DNA of 64,000 nt, taken from the NCBI RefSeq assembly GCF_013408825.1, contig NZ_JACCBZ010000014.1, forward strand, positions 21,180 to 85,179. Direction: 5' to 3'. The DNA comes from Mucilaginibacter tundrae (GTDB taxonomy: Bacteria > Bacteroidota > Bacteroidia > Sphingobacteriales > Sphingobacteriaceae). The notes beneath the pieces are model-generated. The model was not told the DNA's origin. It ran no database searches and saw only the letters and a list, made by a program, of their open reading frames with translations. Of this stretch, positions 28,667 to 37,049 are shown piece after piece. Each line of letters begins with the position of its first letter. Position 1 is the first letter of the stretch. A program made the translations under genes and the position numbers.

Positions 28667-29647
28667 TTATTGTTTTAATAACCACGCGAAAATCAAAGGC
28701 GCAACTATGGTAGCATCAGATTCCACGATAAATTTTGGTGTATGGATATCAAGTTTACCCCAAGTAATCTTCTCGTTTGGCACCGCTCCTGAATATGAAC
28801 CGTAGGAGGTAGTTGAATCAGATATTTGGCAGAAATAACTCCAGAAAGGGATCTCTGGCATTTCCATATCCTGATAAAGCATCGGCACAACACAAATCGG
28901 GAAATCACCGGCAATACCCCCACCTATCTGGAAGAAACCAATTCCTTTGCCTGATGAGTTTTTCACATACCAATCAGCGAGCCAGGCCATATACTCGATA
29001 CCACTTTTCATGGTAGTAGCTTTAAGTTCACCTTTTATAAGGTATGATGCGAATATATTACCCATGGTTGAATCTTCCCATCCCGGTACAACAATCGGTA
29101 AGTTCTTTTCGGCAGCGGCCAGCATCCAGGAATTTTTTGGATCGATCTCATAGTATTGCTCCAAATCGCCGCTTAGCAGCATTTTGTACATGTACTCATG
29201 CGGAAAATAGCGCTCACCTGCCGTATCAGCATCTTTCCATAATTTATGAATGTGTTTTTGCAAACGGCGGAATGCTTCTTCTTCAGGGATACAGGTATCG
29301 GTTACACGGTTGTAGTGATTTTCTAACAGATCCCACTCATCCTGCGGGCTCAAATCGCGGTAATGCGGCACACGTTTATAGTGCGAATGCGCAACCAGGT
29401 TCATAATGTCCTCTTCCAGGTTAGCGCCAGTGCAGGAAATAATGTCGATCTTTCCTTCGCGGATCATCTCGGCAAGCGAAATACCTAGTTCGGCAGTACT
29501 CATGGCACCTGCTAAGGTTACCATCATTTTGCCACCTTCAAGCAAATGCGTTTCGTACCCTTTGGCTGCATCCATCAACGCCGCTGCGTTAAAATGCAAA
29601 TAGTTCCTTTCAATAAACTGAGATATAGGTCCTCTTGTAGTGCTCAT
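28667..29647 (-). CDS. Deoxyhypusine-synthase-like protein
   Basis: 326 residues of the deoxyhypusine synthase family, NAD-dependent enzymes that move a 4-aminobutyl group from spermidine to a lysine or an amine. Seen: LAGAMSTAELG (about 46-56), SCTGANLEED (about 71-80), the GGGIAGDFPI segment and the ITWGKL motif whose Lys (about K298) aligns with the catalytic Lys of the human enzyme. Bacteria lack the eIF5A substrate, so the acceptor must differ; polyamine synthesis (homospermidine-type reaction) is one option. Confidence 0.85.
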   Translation of the reverse strand: MSTTRGPISQFIERNYLHFNAAALMDAAKGYETHLLEGGKMMVTLAGAMSTAELGISLAEMIREGKIDIISCTGANLEEDIMNLVAHSHYKRVPHYRDLSPQDEWDLLENHYNRVTDTCIPEEEAFRRLQKHIHKLWKDADTAGERYFPHEYMYKMLLSGDLEQYYEIDPKNSWMLAAAEKNLPIVVPGWEDSTMGNIFASYLIKGELKATTMKSGIEYMAWLADWYVKNSSGKGIGFFQIGGGIAGDFPICVVPMLYQDMEMPEIPFWSYFCQISDSTTSYGSYSGAVPNEKITWGKLDIHTPKFIVESDATIVAPLIFAWLLKQ

Positions 29648-29669
29648 AGTTGTTTTTGTTATCGAGCTG

Positions 29670-29677
29670 CAAAAGTA
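29670..29677 (-). promoter_or_regulatory. -7 promoter box (TACTTTTG) of the deoxyhypusine-synthase-like gene
   Basis: Minus-strand TACTTTTG, 22 nt before the ATG at 29647, matching the TAnnTTTG consensus. Confidence 0.5.
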
Positions 29678-29713
29678 GGGAAATAAGGGAATTAAGTGTT
29701 CGAAAAGAAAAAA

Positions 29714-31435
29714 TTAAGGATTAGTGGGCATAGCATATTGCTTAAACTTTAATGCATTATCAGAATCGCCCGCTTTGAGGTAAAGCTGATATACCGTTTG
29801 CGCCACCTGCGGGTTATTATTCAGCATAAATAATTTACGGTAATAAAACGCCGCTTGTCCGTAATTCTTTAACACTGTATTTAAGTTGCCTGAGTAATTA
29901 TAAAAATCTTCACTATTCGGGTATTGCAGTACCATGGCTTCAGCAACTTTTAGTGCTCCTATGTTGTTATTGTTCCTTTGATCGTAACGAAATAGTTCTC
30001 CCATGGCATTTGTCCACCCCATATGCCCAAGTGCTACTTTGGTAGCTAATGTACCCTCAATACTGTTTTCAACCTTGAATTGTTTGGAGATGGGTTGATT
30101 GAACGGCCATTGGGTTTTCAGCATGATCATTTGATATTTACCATTTAAAGTATCCAGTTTTGTAATAGGCATTTCCTGCTGTAACTGTTCAAAGGTAATT
30201 TCGCGTTCGGGCTTAAACTTTATGAGTTGCTGCTTTTGCATGGCCTGATAAAATGCTTCAGACATGATGGCATAGCCTAACAAATCAGGATGCACATGTT
30301 CCTCGATAGTTTCGGATCCCAATATACCATGCGGTGAATATCTCTCAAATATACCTTTAGAATCAACCAAATGAACGTAAGAGAATTGAGAAGCGATTTT
30401 GTTTATAGAAGTATTAATCGCTTCAGGCGCGCGGAACCGTAGTTCATCTAATTCTCGTGCTCTATCGAAATATTGCTTAGCCTTTTCGAAACTTGAATCT
30501 CTATAAGCAAGCTGCCCCTGTTTATAATTCCAGTTGGCTGAGCCGGGGCCATCGCCTTCGGAAATAAAAGGCGGCAGATCTTTTTCGTTACTTACCACAT
30601 TGCTCAAAAATACAGGGATCTTTTCATCATTGAGGGTTCGGCATAGCTCGCTCATGTTTTGAGTGAACTGTTTAATACCTGCCTGGTAATCTGTTGAACC
30701 ATATTTAATATGCTGGCGCGCGGCCATATCTTCCATTAGCGATTGTCGGTCGTGTGTTGGCTTTTTGGCGAATACCGCGGCTAGCTTTTTAATGAAGTTG
30801 TTAAACAGCTGCACTACTTTAAGCTCCCGTAATTTGACGAGCGTTTGTAGCAGGAAACGGTTACTTCCTACATAGGTGGTTGAACCTACGCCTAAAGCAC
30901 CGTAATATTCATTATGGCCTGTGTAAATTAGTACCGCATCAGGTTGGTATTGCGCCAGCTGCTTGCCGAAATCAAGCACTGTATAAGAGTTAACAGCAGT
31001 TAATGAAAGATTAATCACCTCAAAATTTTTATCGGGGTACACGTGCATTAACCGGTATTGCAACCAGCGATGAAATGAGCCATTAGGCCGAAATGGGAAG
31101 CCAAGCGTCGTCGATTCGCCCAATACAAATATCCTGAAGGTATTAGGTGCTTTATTAATAGCGAAGATCTCCTGATTACCTTTGGTAGCATCCAGCGTAT
31201 CCGGGAAAAACTTGTCGGACGCGTAATAATTCATCACCAGGTAATTCTCATTTAGCGGGTATTTAACAAATAAATCTGTGTTATGTCCGTAGCTGAATAT
31301 CCGGAGTACGATCTCTAACAGAAACAAAAAAAGGAAAGGTGTCAGGATCGATAGCCATTTAAAAAGAAACAGCTTTTTACCACTGACCCGATTATTTGCA
31401 GGTGCGGCTTTCCTTGCTGATCGTCTTTTACCCAT
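29714..31435 (-). CDS. Membrane-anchored SGNH hydrolase with C-terminal TPR region
   Basis: 573 residues: a basic N terminus, one membrane helix (about 27-47), then an SGNH/GDSL-type hydrolase domain (about 95-395) with block I VLGESTTLG (Ser in GES), YTGHNEYYG (block III Asn) and a late His/Asp region EHVHPDLLGYA, and a C-terminal TPR-like region (about 470-570). SGNH enzymes remove or move acyl groups on sugars and glycans; the substrate is unknown. The neighbouring genes give no pathway. Confidence 0.82.
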   Translation of the reverse strand: MGKRRSARKAAPANNRVSGKKLFLFKWLSILTPFLFLFLLEIVLRIFSYGHNTDLFVKYPLNENYLVMNYYASDKFFPDTLDATKGNQEIFAINKAPNTFRIFVLGESTTLGFPFRPNGSFHRWLQYRLMHVYPDKNFEVINLSLTAVNSYTVLDFGKQLAQYQPDAVLIYTGHNEYYGALGVGSTTYVGSNRFLLQTLVKLRELKVVQLFNNFIKKLAAVFAKKPTHDRQSLMEDMAARQHIKYGSTDYQAGIKQFTQNMSELCRTLNDEKIPVFLSNVVSNEKDLPPFISEGDGPGSANWNYKQGQLAYRDSSFEKAKQYFDRARELDELRFRAPEAINTSINKIASQFSYVHLVDSKGIFERYSPHGILGSETIEEHVHPDLLGYAIMSEAFYQAMQKQQLIKFKPEREITFEQLQQEMPITKLDTLNGKYQMIMLKTQWPFNQPISKQFKVENSIEGTLATKVALGHMGWTNAMGELFRYDQRNNNNIGALKVAEAMVLQYPNSEDFYNYSGNLNTVLKNYGQAAFYYRKLFMLNNNPQVAQTVYQLYLKAGDSDNALKFKQYAMPTNP

Positions 31436-31575
31436 CGTAATTAAATTGTATTGGCTTATATCAGTTTATGGATGATGAAGATATTAATTTTAATTAATAG
31501 CACACAAATAGTACAACGGTTACATTTCTAACAATTTTCTATTACGCTGAAAAGGGGGCGGGATAAAAAAAATTC

Positions 31576-31583
31576 TATCTTTG
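31576..31583 (+). promoter_or_regulatory. -7 promoter box (TATCTTTG) 10 nt before an ATG
   Basis: TAnnTTTG match ending 10 nt before the ATG at 31594; predicted leader of only a few nucleotides. Confidence 0.5.
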
Positions 31584-31593
31584 AAAACACCCT

Positions 31594-32745
31594 ATGAAAA
31601 GATATTTTACATTACTATTTATAATTGTTTTAAGTACTTATCGTCCTGTGTTTGCACAGGACAGCTTTGCTAAAAGATTCTTCCGGAAGATGTATTTAGA
31701 TAAGGACAGTACTAAAAAAAGCAATTTTGTGGTGGTGCCCGCACTTGCCTCATCACCCGAAACAGGCTTTGAATTTGGCGGCGCCTCTTTATTTTCCTTT
31801 TATACCGATACGGTAAGGCATAGCATTACAAGGGTATCTAGTTTATATGGTTATGCAAGCTTAACCACCAAAGGGCAGGAAAAAGTAAGCCTTAATGCTA
31901 GTTATTGGGAACCTCAAAACACATGGCACTATACCGCTAACCTTAGTTTTTATAATTTCCCATTTGATTTTTATGGGATAGGTAACAACACCAAAAAAGC
32001 AGATGAAGAACTAATTGATGAAAAACGCACACGTGCTATAATTACCGCGCAAAAACTAATTGTAAAGTATTTTTATGCTGGTTTTAATGCTGGTGGCTTT
32101 AAATATTACTATTACTCAGGCACGCAGAACCAAAATTTATTATTCAAAGATGATCCCGCCATTCAAGATCAAAATGGAGGTTCTAATCTTACCGCTGGCC
32201 CGGTATTAACTTTCGATAGTCGTAACAACAACACCTATACCACAAAAGGAATTATTGTAAATACCTATTTAAACTTAACACAAGGGGTTTACAGCAATAG
32301 CGGTTACTCTGGGGGTTTTTTCAATTTTGATTACTCGCAATTCTTTTTGCTGCAAAAGAAGCTAGTTTTAGGGTTGGATGTTAAAGAGCAAAGTTTGATT
32401 GGCGGCGCATCCCCCTTTTATTTATTACCGCAACTTGGAAACGACGCGCTGATGAGAGGGTACTACACCGGCCGTTACCGTGACCGCAACTTAATAGCCG
32501 GGCAAACAGAATTACGTTATAGATTTACCGAACGTTTTGGCGTCGTTGGATTTTTAGGCACCGGCGAAGTAGCAAATGGTGCGTTTAGCGCAAGTCAGCT
32601 AAAACCTAATTACGGTGGGGGCCTACGTTACTTTTTTGATATAGAAAAAGGCTTGAGCATACGTGCCGATTACGGCTTTGGCGAAAAGCCAGCGGGTGAA
32701 TCAAGGGAACAGGGGTTTTATATCGCGCTAGGAGAAGCATTCTAA
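31594..32745 (+). CDS. Outer-membrane beta-barrel protein, BamA/TamA (surface antigen D15) family
   Basis: 383 residues with a signal peptide (about 1-21, PVFAQD). The rest shows the alternating pattern of outer-membrane beta-strands rich in Tyr, Phe and Gly, with a D15-like closing region: the RGYYTGRYRDRNL segment (about 289-301, the conserved strand-turn RGYxxGRYRD), GQTELRYRF, and a last strand ending in Phe (FYIALGEAF). No POTRA domains are present, so it is a barrel-only member, not BamA itself. Confidence 0.85.
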   Translation: MKRYFTLLFIIVLSTYRPVFAQDSFAKRFFRKMYLDKDSTKKSNFVVVPALASSPETGFEFGGASLFSFYTDTVRHSITRVSSLYGYASLTTKGQEKVSLNASYWEPQNTWHYTANLSFYNFPFDFYGIGNNTKKADEELIDEKRTRAIITAQKLIVKYFYAGFNAGGFKYYYYSGTQNQNLLFKDDPAIQDQNGGSNLTAGPVLTFDSRNNNTYTTKGIIVNTYLNLTQGVYSNSGYSGGFFNFDYSQFFLLQKKLVLGLDVKEQSLIGGASPFYLLPQLGNDALMRGYYTGRYRDRNLIAGQTELRYRFTERFGVVGFLGTGEVANGAFSASQLKPNYGGGLRYFFDIEKGLSIRADYGFGEKPAGESREQGFYIALGEAF

Positions 32746-32747
32746 TG

Positions 32748-33156
32748 TGAACCAGGATTTAAAGGATTTTTTTGATTTTCAGGATATATATGCACTAGCG
32801 TAGTTGCTTAACTCAAATCGATTTGATCTTCTTGTTGAATAATCGTTTGAATGTTAGTGACGGACCTCCGAAATTAATTAATAAGCCTGTTTGTACATTG
32901 TAGGCTTCGAGGTAGTTTATTGCTTGTGCAAGGTGTACATCCTCAAGATTAGCAGTATCTTTAAGTTCAACCATAATTGAGCTTTCTACAAAAAAGTCGA
33001 CCCTTCGATTTCCTATTGGTATACCTTTATAATGGATTGGCATTTCTTTTTCTCTCACAAAGAGATATTTTGATCGGACATTTCTATCTCTAAAGCATTT
33101 TGATATATCACTTCCTGAAATCCACTTCCAAGTGCAATCCTCTAAATCTTGGTTCA
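32748..33156. repeat. 409-bp unit bounded by 21-bp inverted repeats carrying a GxxExxY gene
   Basis: The plus-strand sequence at 32748-32768 recurs inverted at 33136-33156 with 19 of 21 positions identical (core GAACCA.GATTTA.AGGATT). The repeats enclose the GxxExxY pseudogene almost exactly, and the right one overlaps the stop codon of the methyltransferase gene. The layout resembles a small mobile or mobilised cassette; no transposase is present. Confidence 0.7.
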
Positions 33157-33157
33157 T
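32813..33157 (-). pseudogene. GxxExxY family protein, frameshifted and 5'-truncated
   Basis: The intact part of the frame (VREKEMPIHYKG onward, then RRVDFFVESSIMVELK, HLAQAINYLEAY, GLLINFG) is the C-terminal two thirds of a GxxExxY protein, a family with a PD-(D/E)XK-nuclease-like core. The family's naming motif appears only in the next frame (about 33092-33128), reading LGSGFQEVIYQNALEIEM. One missing T in the run at 33059-33061 would join the two frames as SFVREK. Upstream of the motif the matching frame meets a TAG, so the first 20 or so residues are lost too. The ATG at 33157 overlaps the methyltransferase stop (ATGA). Confidence 0.75.
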
Positions 33158-33939
33158 ATCTTTATTTTGAAGTCCTCCTTTGCCTGACCTGATTTAAAAA
33201 ACACCAATCCAATCCAAAATAAATCAACAGTCACTTTTACTTGCGGATGAGCTTTTATTTCGGTCCAGGCTTCTTTCATGCCTTCGCTCCAGTAGATATC
33301 GTCGAAGATGAGCATGGTGTCTTCGTGGACTTTTGGCAGCGCCCAATTGAAGTATTTCAGTGTCGCGTCTTTTTGGTGGTTACCATCTACAAACATAAAA
33401 TCTAGTTTATCTAAACTATTGATGATGCCAGGCAGTGTATCATCAAAATTACCTACAACTAGTTGAATGTTATTTAAACTGGCTTTATCAAATATTGCCT
33501 GTGCAACGGTAGCAGTTTCGGGTGAACCCTCCAATGTATATACTTTCGCATCGGGCGCTGCTTTTTGCAGGTAGATGCTGGTTACGCCTAAACAAGTACC
33601 TAACTCGAGGATATTTTTCGGCTGCAGATCAGCTACTAAGCGATATAGTAGTTGTGCCATCTTGGGTGGTTTAAGCGCATGGGCAGCTATGTCGCTTATC
33701 TTCTTCTGGCGATTATTGTTTACATGCGAACCGGCGCCTAAATCAAGTATGGTGATGGTGTCGTCATCGGCGAGTAATTCTTTGCGGATGCTTTCAACTT
33801 CGGTATATACTTTTTTGGGTGATTTATCGTAAATAATAGTATCCACCAGTCGATAAACAAAGGGGGAATGGGTGCCGTGACGGCTTTTAGCGTGGAAACG
33901 ATGCGAAAGATAATCCTTAGCAAACCTTATATTGAACAT
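33154..33939 (-). CDS. Class I SAM-dependent methyltransferase
   Basis: 261 residues with a Rossmann-type methyltransferase domain: motif I ILELGTCLGVTS (about 114-125), YTLEGSPE (motif II acidic residue), then LDFMFVDGNHQ (about 176-186) and LIFDDIYWSEGM. The last two resemble the metal-binding Asp motifs of the O-methyltransferase (Methyltransf_24) group, but the substrate is unknown. Its 3' end meets the inverted-repeat-bounded GxxExxY unit, so its last codons may have been altered by that insertion. Confidence 0.85.
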   Translation of the reverse strand: MFNIRFAKDYLSHRFHAKSRHGTHSPFVYRLVDTIIYDKSPKKVYTEVESIRKELLADDDTITILDLGAGSHVNNNRQKKISDIAAHALKPPKMAQLLYRLVADLQPKNILELGTCLGVTSIYLQKAAPDAKVYTLEGSPETATVAQAIFDKASLNNIQLVVGNFDDTLPGIINSLDKLDFMFVDGNHQKDATLKYFNWALPKVHEDTMLIFDDIYWSEGMKEAWTEIKAHPQVKVTVDLFWIGLVFFKSGQAKEDFKIKI

Positions 33940-33980
33940 GGTTGTAAAAATATATAAACTTTAGTATTTTAGCATTAAGC

Positions 33981-34838
33981 ATGATAAATGAAACAGAGGT
34001 AAATTCACTGATACGCTTGCTGGACGACCCCGACCAGGAAATATATAACCACGTGCACGAAAAATTGTTGTCGTACGGCAGTGAAGTGATCGATTACCTG
34101 GAGAACGCGTTTGGCGAAGCATTTGACCCTATACAGCAGGAACGCATTGCTAACCTGGTGCATGAAATTCAATTTGACATTCTAAAAAACGATTTGCGTT
34201 TGTGGCAACATAGCGGCGCTTTTGATTTGCTGCAAGGCATACTCATTATGAACCGTTATCAATACCCTGACCTGGATGAGCAGAAGGTAATTAACCAGAT
34301 AGAGGCTATTAAGCGGGATATTTGGATACAGATGATGCACGAGTCCAGCCCGCCTGAACAGATCAAACTGATCAATCACGTATTTTACAGTATTTATGGG
34401 TTCAGTGGCAATACCTCTAACCATCTCGACCCGCAAAACAGCTATTTAAGCCAGGTTTTGGAAACAAAAAAGGGAAATCAGATCTCGTTGGCTATTATAT
34501 ATTCCATCATCGCCCAAAAGCTGGATATACCTGTTTATGGTGTGAACCTGCCACAGCACTTTATATTAGCCTATATGGACGAAAGCAGGCAAAGCGAATT
34601 TGAAGGCGGTGTGCTGTTTTATATCAATGCCTTTAACAAAGGTTTAATCTTCGGCCGCCGGGATGTGGACATGTTTTTAAAACAACTGAATGTGAAGCCT
34701 GATAAACAATTTTACGAGCCTTGTTCTAATACTGAGATCATTAAACGCGTACTACGCAATTTGATCAGTGCCTATGAGCACCTGGGCTCCCCTGAAAAGG
34801 TTATGGAATTGAATGATCTGCTGGAGATATTAGGATAA
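33981..34838 (+). CDS. Transglutaminase-like SirB1-family protein
   Basis: 285 residues of the SirB1/transglutaminase-core-2 type: a helical N-terminal half and the family segment LDPQNSYLSQVLETKKGNQISLAIIY (about 152-178) with PQHFILAY. The position of the transglutaminase nucleophile holds Ser (QISL), as in other SirB1-like proteins, so enzymatic cross-linking is unlikely. Function unknown. Divergent from the methyltransferase across 41 bp. Confidence 0.82.
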   Translation: MINETEVNSLIRLLDDPDQEIYNHVHEKLLSYGSEVIDYLENAFGEAFDPIQQERIANLVHEIQFDILKNDLRLWQHSGAFDLLQGILIMNRYQYPDLDEQKVINQIEAIKRDIWIQMMHESSPPEQIKLINHVFYSIYGFSGNTSNHLDPQNSYLSQVLETKKGNQISLAIIYSIIAQKLDIPVYGVNLPQHFILAYMDESRQSEFEGGVLFYINAFNKGLIFGRRDVDMFLKQLNVKPDKQFYEPCSNTEIIKRVLRNLISAYEHLGSPEKVMELNDLLEILG

Positions 34839-34859
34839 ATCCTGGTTGAAAACACCCAC

Positions 34860-34951
34860 TTGTCATTCTGAGCGCATCGAAGAATCTTCTTCGACAGGCA
34901 TAGTCCGCCATGCATGATTTAGAAGATTCTTCGATGCGCTCAGAATGACAA
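34860..34951. repeat. Palindromic intergenic repeat, type 1 copy 3 (perfect arms)
   Basis: Arms 34860-34890 and 34921-34951 are perfect 31-bp inverted copies around a 30-nt loop; the outer half matches the copies at 1455 and 9398, while the centre reads GCGCATCG instead of GCGGAGCG. It lies between convergent genes. Confidence 0.9.
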
Positions 34952-34980
34952 AGTGAACGAATAACATGATCCATAAATAA

Positions 34981-35012
34981 TAAAGCCTGCATATAGCAGG
35001 CTTCGTTTTGTA
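34981..35012 (-). terminator. Bidirectional terminator hairpin after pdhB
   Basis: AAGCCTGC (34983-34990) pairs with GCAGGCTT (34996-35003), loop ATATA, with T-rich flank on both strands. It is 40-odd nt past the stop of the PDH E1 beta gene on the minus strand and could also stop transcripts from the left. Confidence 0.7.
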
Positions 35013-35049
35013 TATATTTTCTCCCTTATGGGAGTAGTGCTAGGGCAAA

Positions 35050-36033
35050 TTATTTAGTTACGTACATAACTTCTTTTACCGCTTTAATCACCCTTTCAGG
35101 GTTTGGCAGGTATTCCTGGATTAAAGTAGGTGCATAAGGTAATGGAACATCCCCACCCATTATACGCAGGATAGGCGCATCAAGAAAATCAAAAGCGTCT
35201 TTTTGTACTTTGAATGCGATCTCAGTAGCTATTGAACCTAAAGGCCAGCTTTCTTCAACCAATACCAAACGGTTAGTTTTTTTAACTGAATTAATAATGG
35301 TTTCGTAATCAATAGGGCGAACAGTACGTAAATCAATTACTTCTGCATGGATGCCTTCTTTTGCCAATTCGGCAGCGGCTGCAATAACTACTTTCATTAT
35401 TTTGCCAAAGCCCACTAAAGTTACATCGGCACCTTCAGATACAACCTTAGCTTTACCCAATGGTATGTAGTACGTTTCTTCGGGGACTTCGCCTTTATCG
35501 CCATACATTAATTCTGACTCCATGAAAATAACCGGATCAGGGTCAATAATAGCTGATTTTAATAAACCTTTTGCATCCGCAGGGTTTGATGGTACAACCA
35601 CTTTTAATCCCGGGCAGTTAGCGTACCAGCTTTCAAAGCATTGGCTGTGTTGTGAGCTCAGCATACCTGCGTTGCCTGTTGGGCCACGGAATACAATAGG
35701 CACTGAGAACTGGCCACCGCTCATCGACATGATCTTGGCCGCACCATTGATGATCTGATCGATAGCTACCAGTGAAAAGTTAAAGGTCATGAACTCGATG
35801 ATAGGACGCAGTCCATTCATTGCCGATCCTATACCGATACCGGCAAAACCTAATTCAGAGATAGGAGTATCAATAACGCGTTTAGCGCCAAATTCATCCA
35901 GCATACCCTGGCTCACTTTATAGGCACCATTGTATTCGGCAACCTCTTCACCCATAAGGTATATGTTTTGATCGTTGCGCATCTCTTCTTGCATTGCTTC
36001 ACGAAGCGCTTCCCTGAATTGTATTTCTCTCAT
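35050..36033 (-). CDS. pdhB: Pyruvate dehydrogenase E1 component, beta subunit
   Basis: 327 residues; with the alpha subunit (encoded elsewhere) it decarboxylates pyruvate on thiamine diphosphate and acetylates the E2 lipoyl group. Seen: the REALREAMQEEM start, MGEEVAEYNGAYKVSQGM (about 26-43, with the cofactor-activating Glu), RGPTGNAGMLSSQHSQ (about 115-130) and the C-terminal VEESWPLGSIATEI. Length and motifs fit stand-alone E1 beta; the 2-oxoisovalerate enzyme is a less likely alternative. Confidence 0.9.
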   Translation of the reverse strand: MREIQFREALREAMQEEMRNDQNIYLMGEEVAEYNGAYKVSQGMLDEFGAKRVIDTPISELGFAGIGIGSAMNGLRPIIEFMTFNFSLVAIDQIINGAAKIMSMSGGQFSVPIVFRGPTGNAGMLSSQHSQCFESWYANCPGLKVVVPSNPADAKGLLKSAIIDPDPVIFMESELMYGDKGEVPEETYYIPLGKAKVVSEGADVTLVGFGKIMKVVIAAAAELAKEGIHAEVIDLRTVRPIDYETIINSVKKTNRLVLVEESWPLGSIATEIAFKVQKDAFDFLDAPILRIMGGDVPLPYAPTLIQEYLPNPERVIKAVKEVMYVTK

Positions 36034-36057
36034 CGTATTAAAAAAAATTTAACGGCG

Positions 36058-36065
36058 CAAATATA
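36058..36065 (-). promoter_or_regulatory. Promoter of pdhB (TATATTTG, with upstream TTG)
   Basis: Minus-strand TATATTTG 24 nt before the pdhB ATG, with a TTG about 19 nt further upstream, matching the two-part Bacteroidota promoter. Confidence 0.55.
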
Positions 36066-36197
36066 GGGAATGATGCGTTAAAAACAATTAGTGGCGATGG
36101 GTATTGAATTTTTTATTTAATAAAGTTTAGGCGTCCAACTACTGAGAGCCTTACATGAGCTGGTTTTTATATATTAGCAGACAAAATTTTACCTCAA

Positions 36198-37001
36198 TTG
36201 GACAATAATCTACCTAAAAAAATATGGTTTCTTTGGTTGCAAGGGCTTGATAGTGCTCCTCTTGTGGTTAAGAACTGTTATGAGTCATGGATCAAACATA
36301 ACCCCGATTGGGAGTTTATTTTTTTGGATGAAAGTAATATTAGTGATTATGTAGACTTGCTGGAACATAACATTACCAAGCCCGCTTTTTCTGACCTATT
36401 ACGCGTTAACCTGTTAGCCAAATACGGAGGCGTATGGGTTGATGCTACCTGCTTTTGCATGAAACCCTTGAATGACTGGTTGTTTGATAATATGCAATCC
36501 GGCTTTTTTGCGTTTGATAGGCCTGTGCCAAGCAGGATGGTTGCAAGCTGGTTTTTAGCCGGCGATAAATACAATTATATTATCAGCACATTGAAAAATA
36601 AAGCTAATACTTATTGGAATGAAAACCCCGGCATACGATCTATTGAAAAATCAGAGCTATCGTTTTTAAACAACCCGCTTAACTTGATGAATAACAAGAT
36701 TTGGTTCAGCAGGTTTATTACAAAAACTTTAAAAATCTATCCTTATTTCTGGTTTCATTATCTATTCGAATACATTTACTTCGGAGATAAAAGTTTTAAG
36801 GAAATGTGGGACAATACCTCCAAAATAAGCGCGGACGTGCCTCACACCGTTTTTTTTTCCGGCATATATGAACCTATAACACCAGAAGCTAAGGCACATA
36901 TTGATAATAAAATGTCGCCTGTTTATAAACTTACATGGAAATATGATGCTATAGCAGCGCATAAACCAGGCACCCCATTCGATTATCTTTTTAACAGTTA
37001 A
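36198..37001 (+). CDS. Glycosyltransferase of the capsular-polysaccharide-synthesis (GT32-like) family
   Basis: 267 residues of the Caps_synth/GT32-like group: PKKIWFLWLQG near the N terminus, WEFIFLD, and the acceptor/nucleotide-sugar region LLRVNLLAKYGGVWVDATCF with Asp in the DxD-like position. No in-frame ATG lies near the conserved N terminus; the frame opens after a stop at 36156-36158 and TTG at 36198 is the best start. It probably adds a sugar to a surface glycan. It stands alone, away from any visible polysaccharide cluster. Confidence 0.82.
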   Translation: MDNNLPKKIWFLWLQGLDSAPLVVKNCYESWIKHNPDWEFIFLDESNISDYVDLLEHNITKPAFSDLLRVNLLAKYGGVWVDATCFCMKPLNDWLFDNMQSGFFAFDRPVPSRMVASWFLAGDKYNYIISTLKNKANTYWNENPGIRSIEKSELSFLNNPLNLMNNKIWFSRFITKTLKIYPYFWFHYLFEYIYFGDKSFKEMWDNTSKISADVPHTVFFSGIYEPITPEAKAHIDNKMSPVYKLTWKYDAIAAHKPGTPFDYLFNS

Positions 37002-37006
37002 GAAGA

Positions 37007-37037
37007 AACTTACGAAGTTTTAAAAACTTCGTAAGTT
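37007..37037. terminator. Bidirectional hairpin between convergent genes
   Basis: A perfect 13-bp palindromic stem (AACTTACGAAGTT at 37007-37019, inverted at 37025-37037) with a short AT loop, between the ends of the glycosyltransferase and subtilase genes. T-rich flanks are short, so termination is likely but not certain. Confidence 0.6.
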
Positions 37038-37049
37038 AAAATAGCTTAT

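Noticed and set aside
33981..34838. SirB1-like protein as an active transglutaminase
   Set aside because: The expected catalytic Cys position holds Ser, which is normal for this subfamily, so neither activity nor a new loss is claimed.
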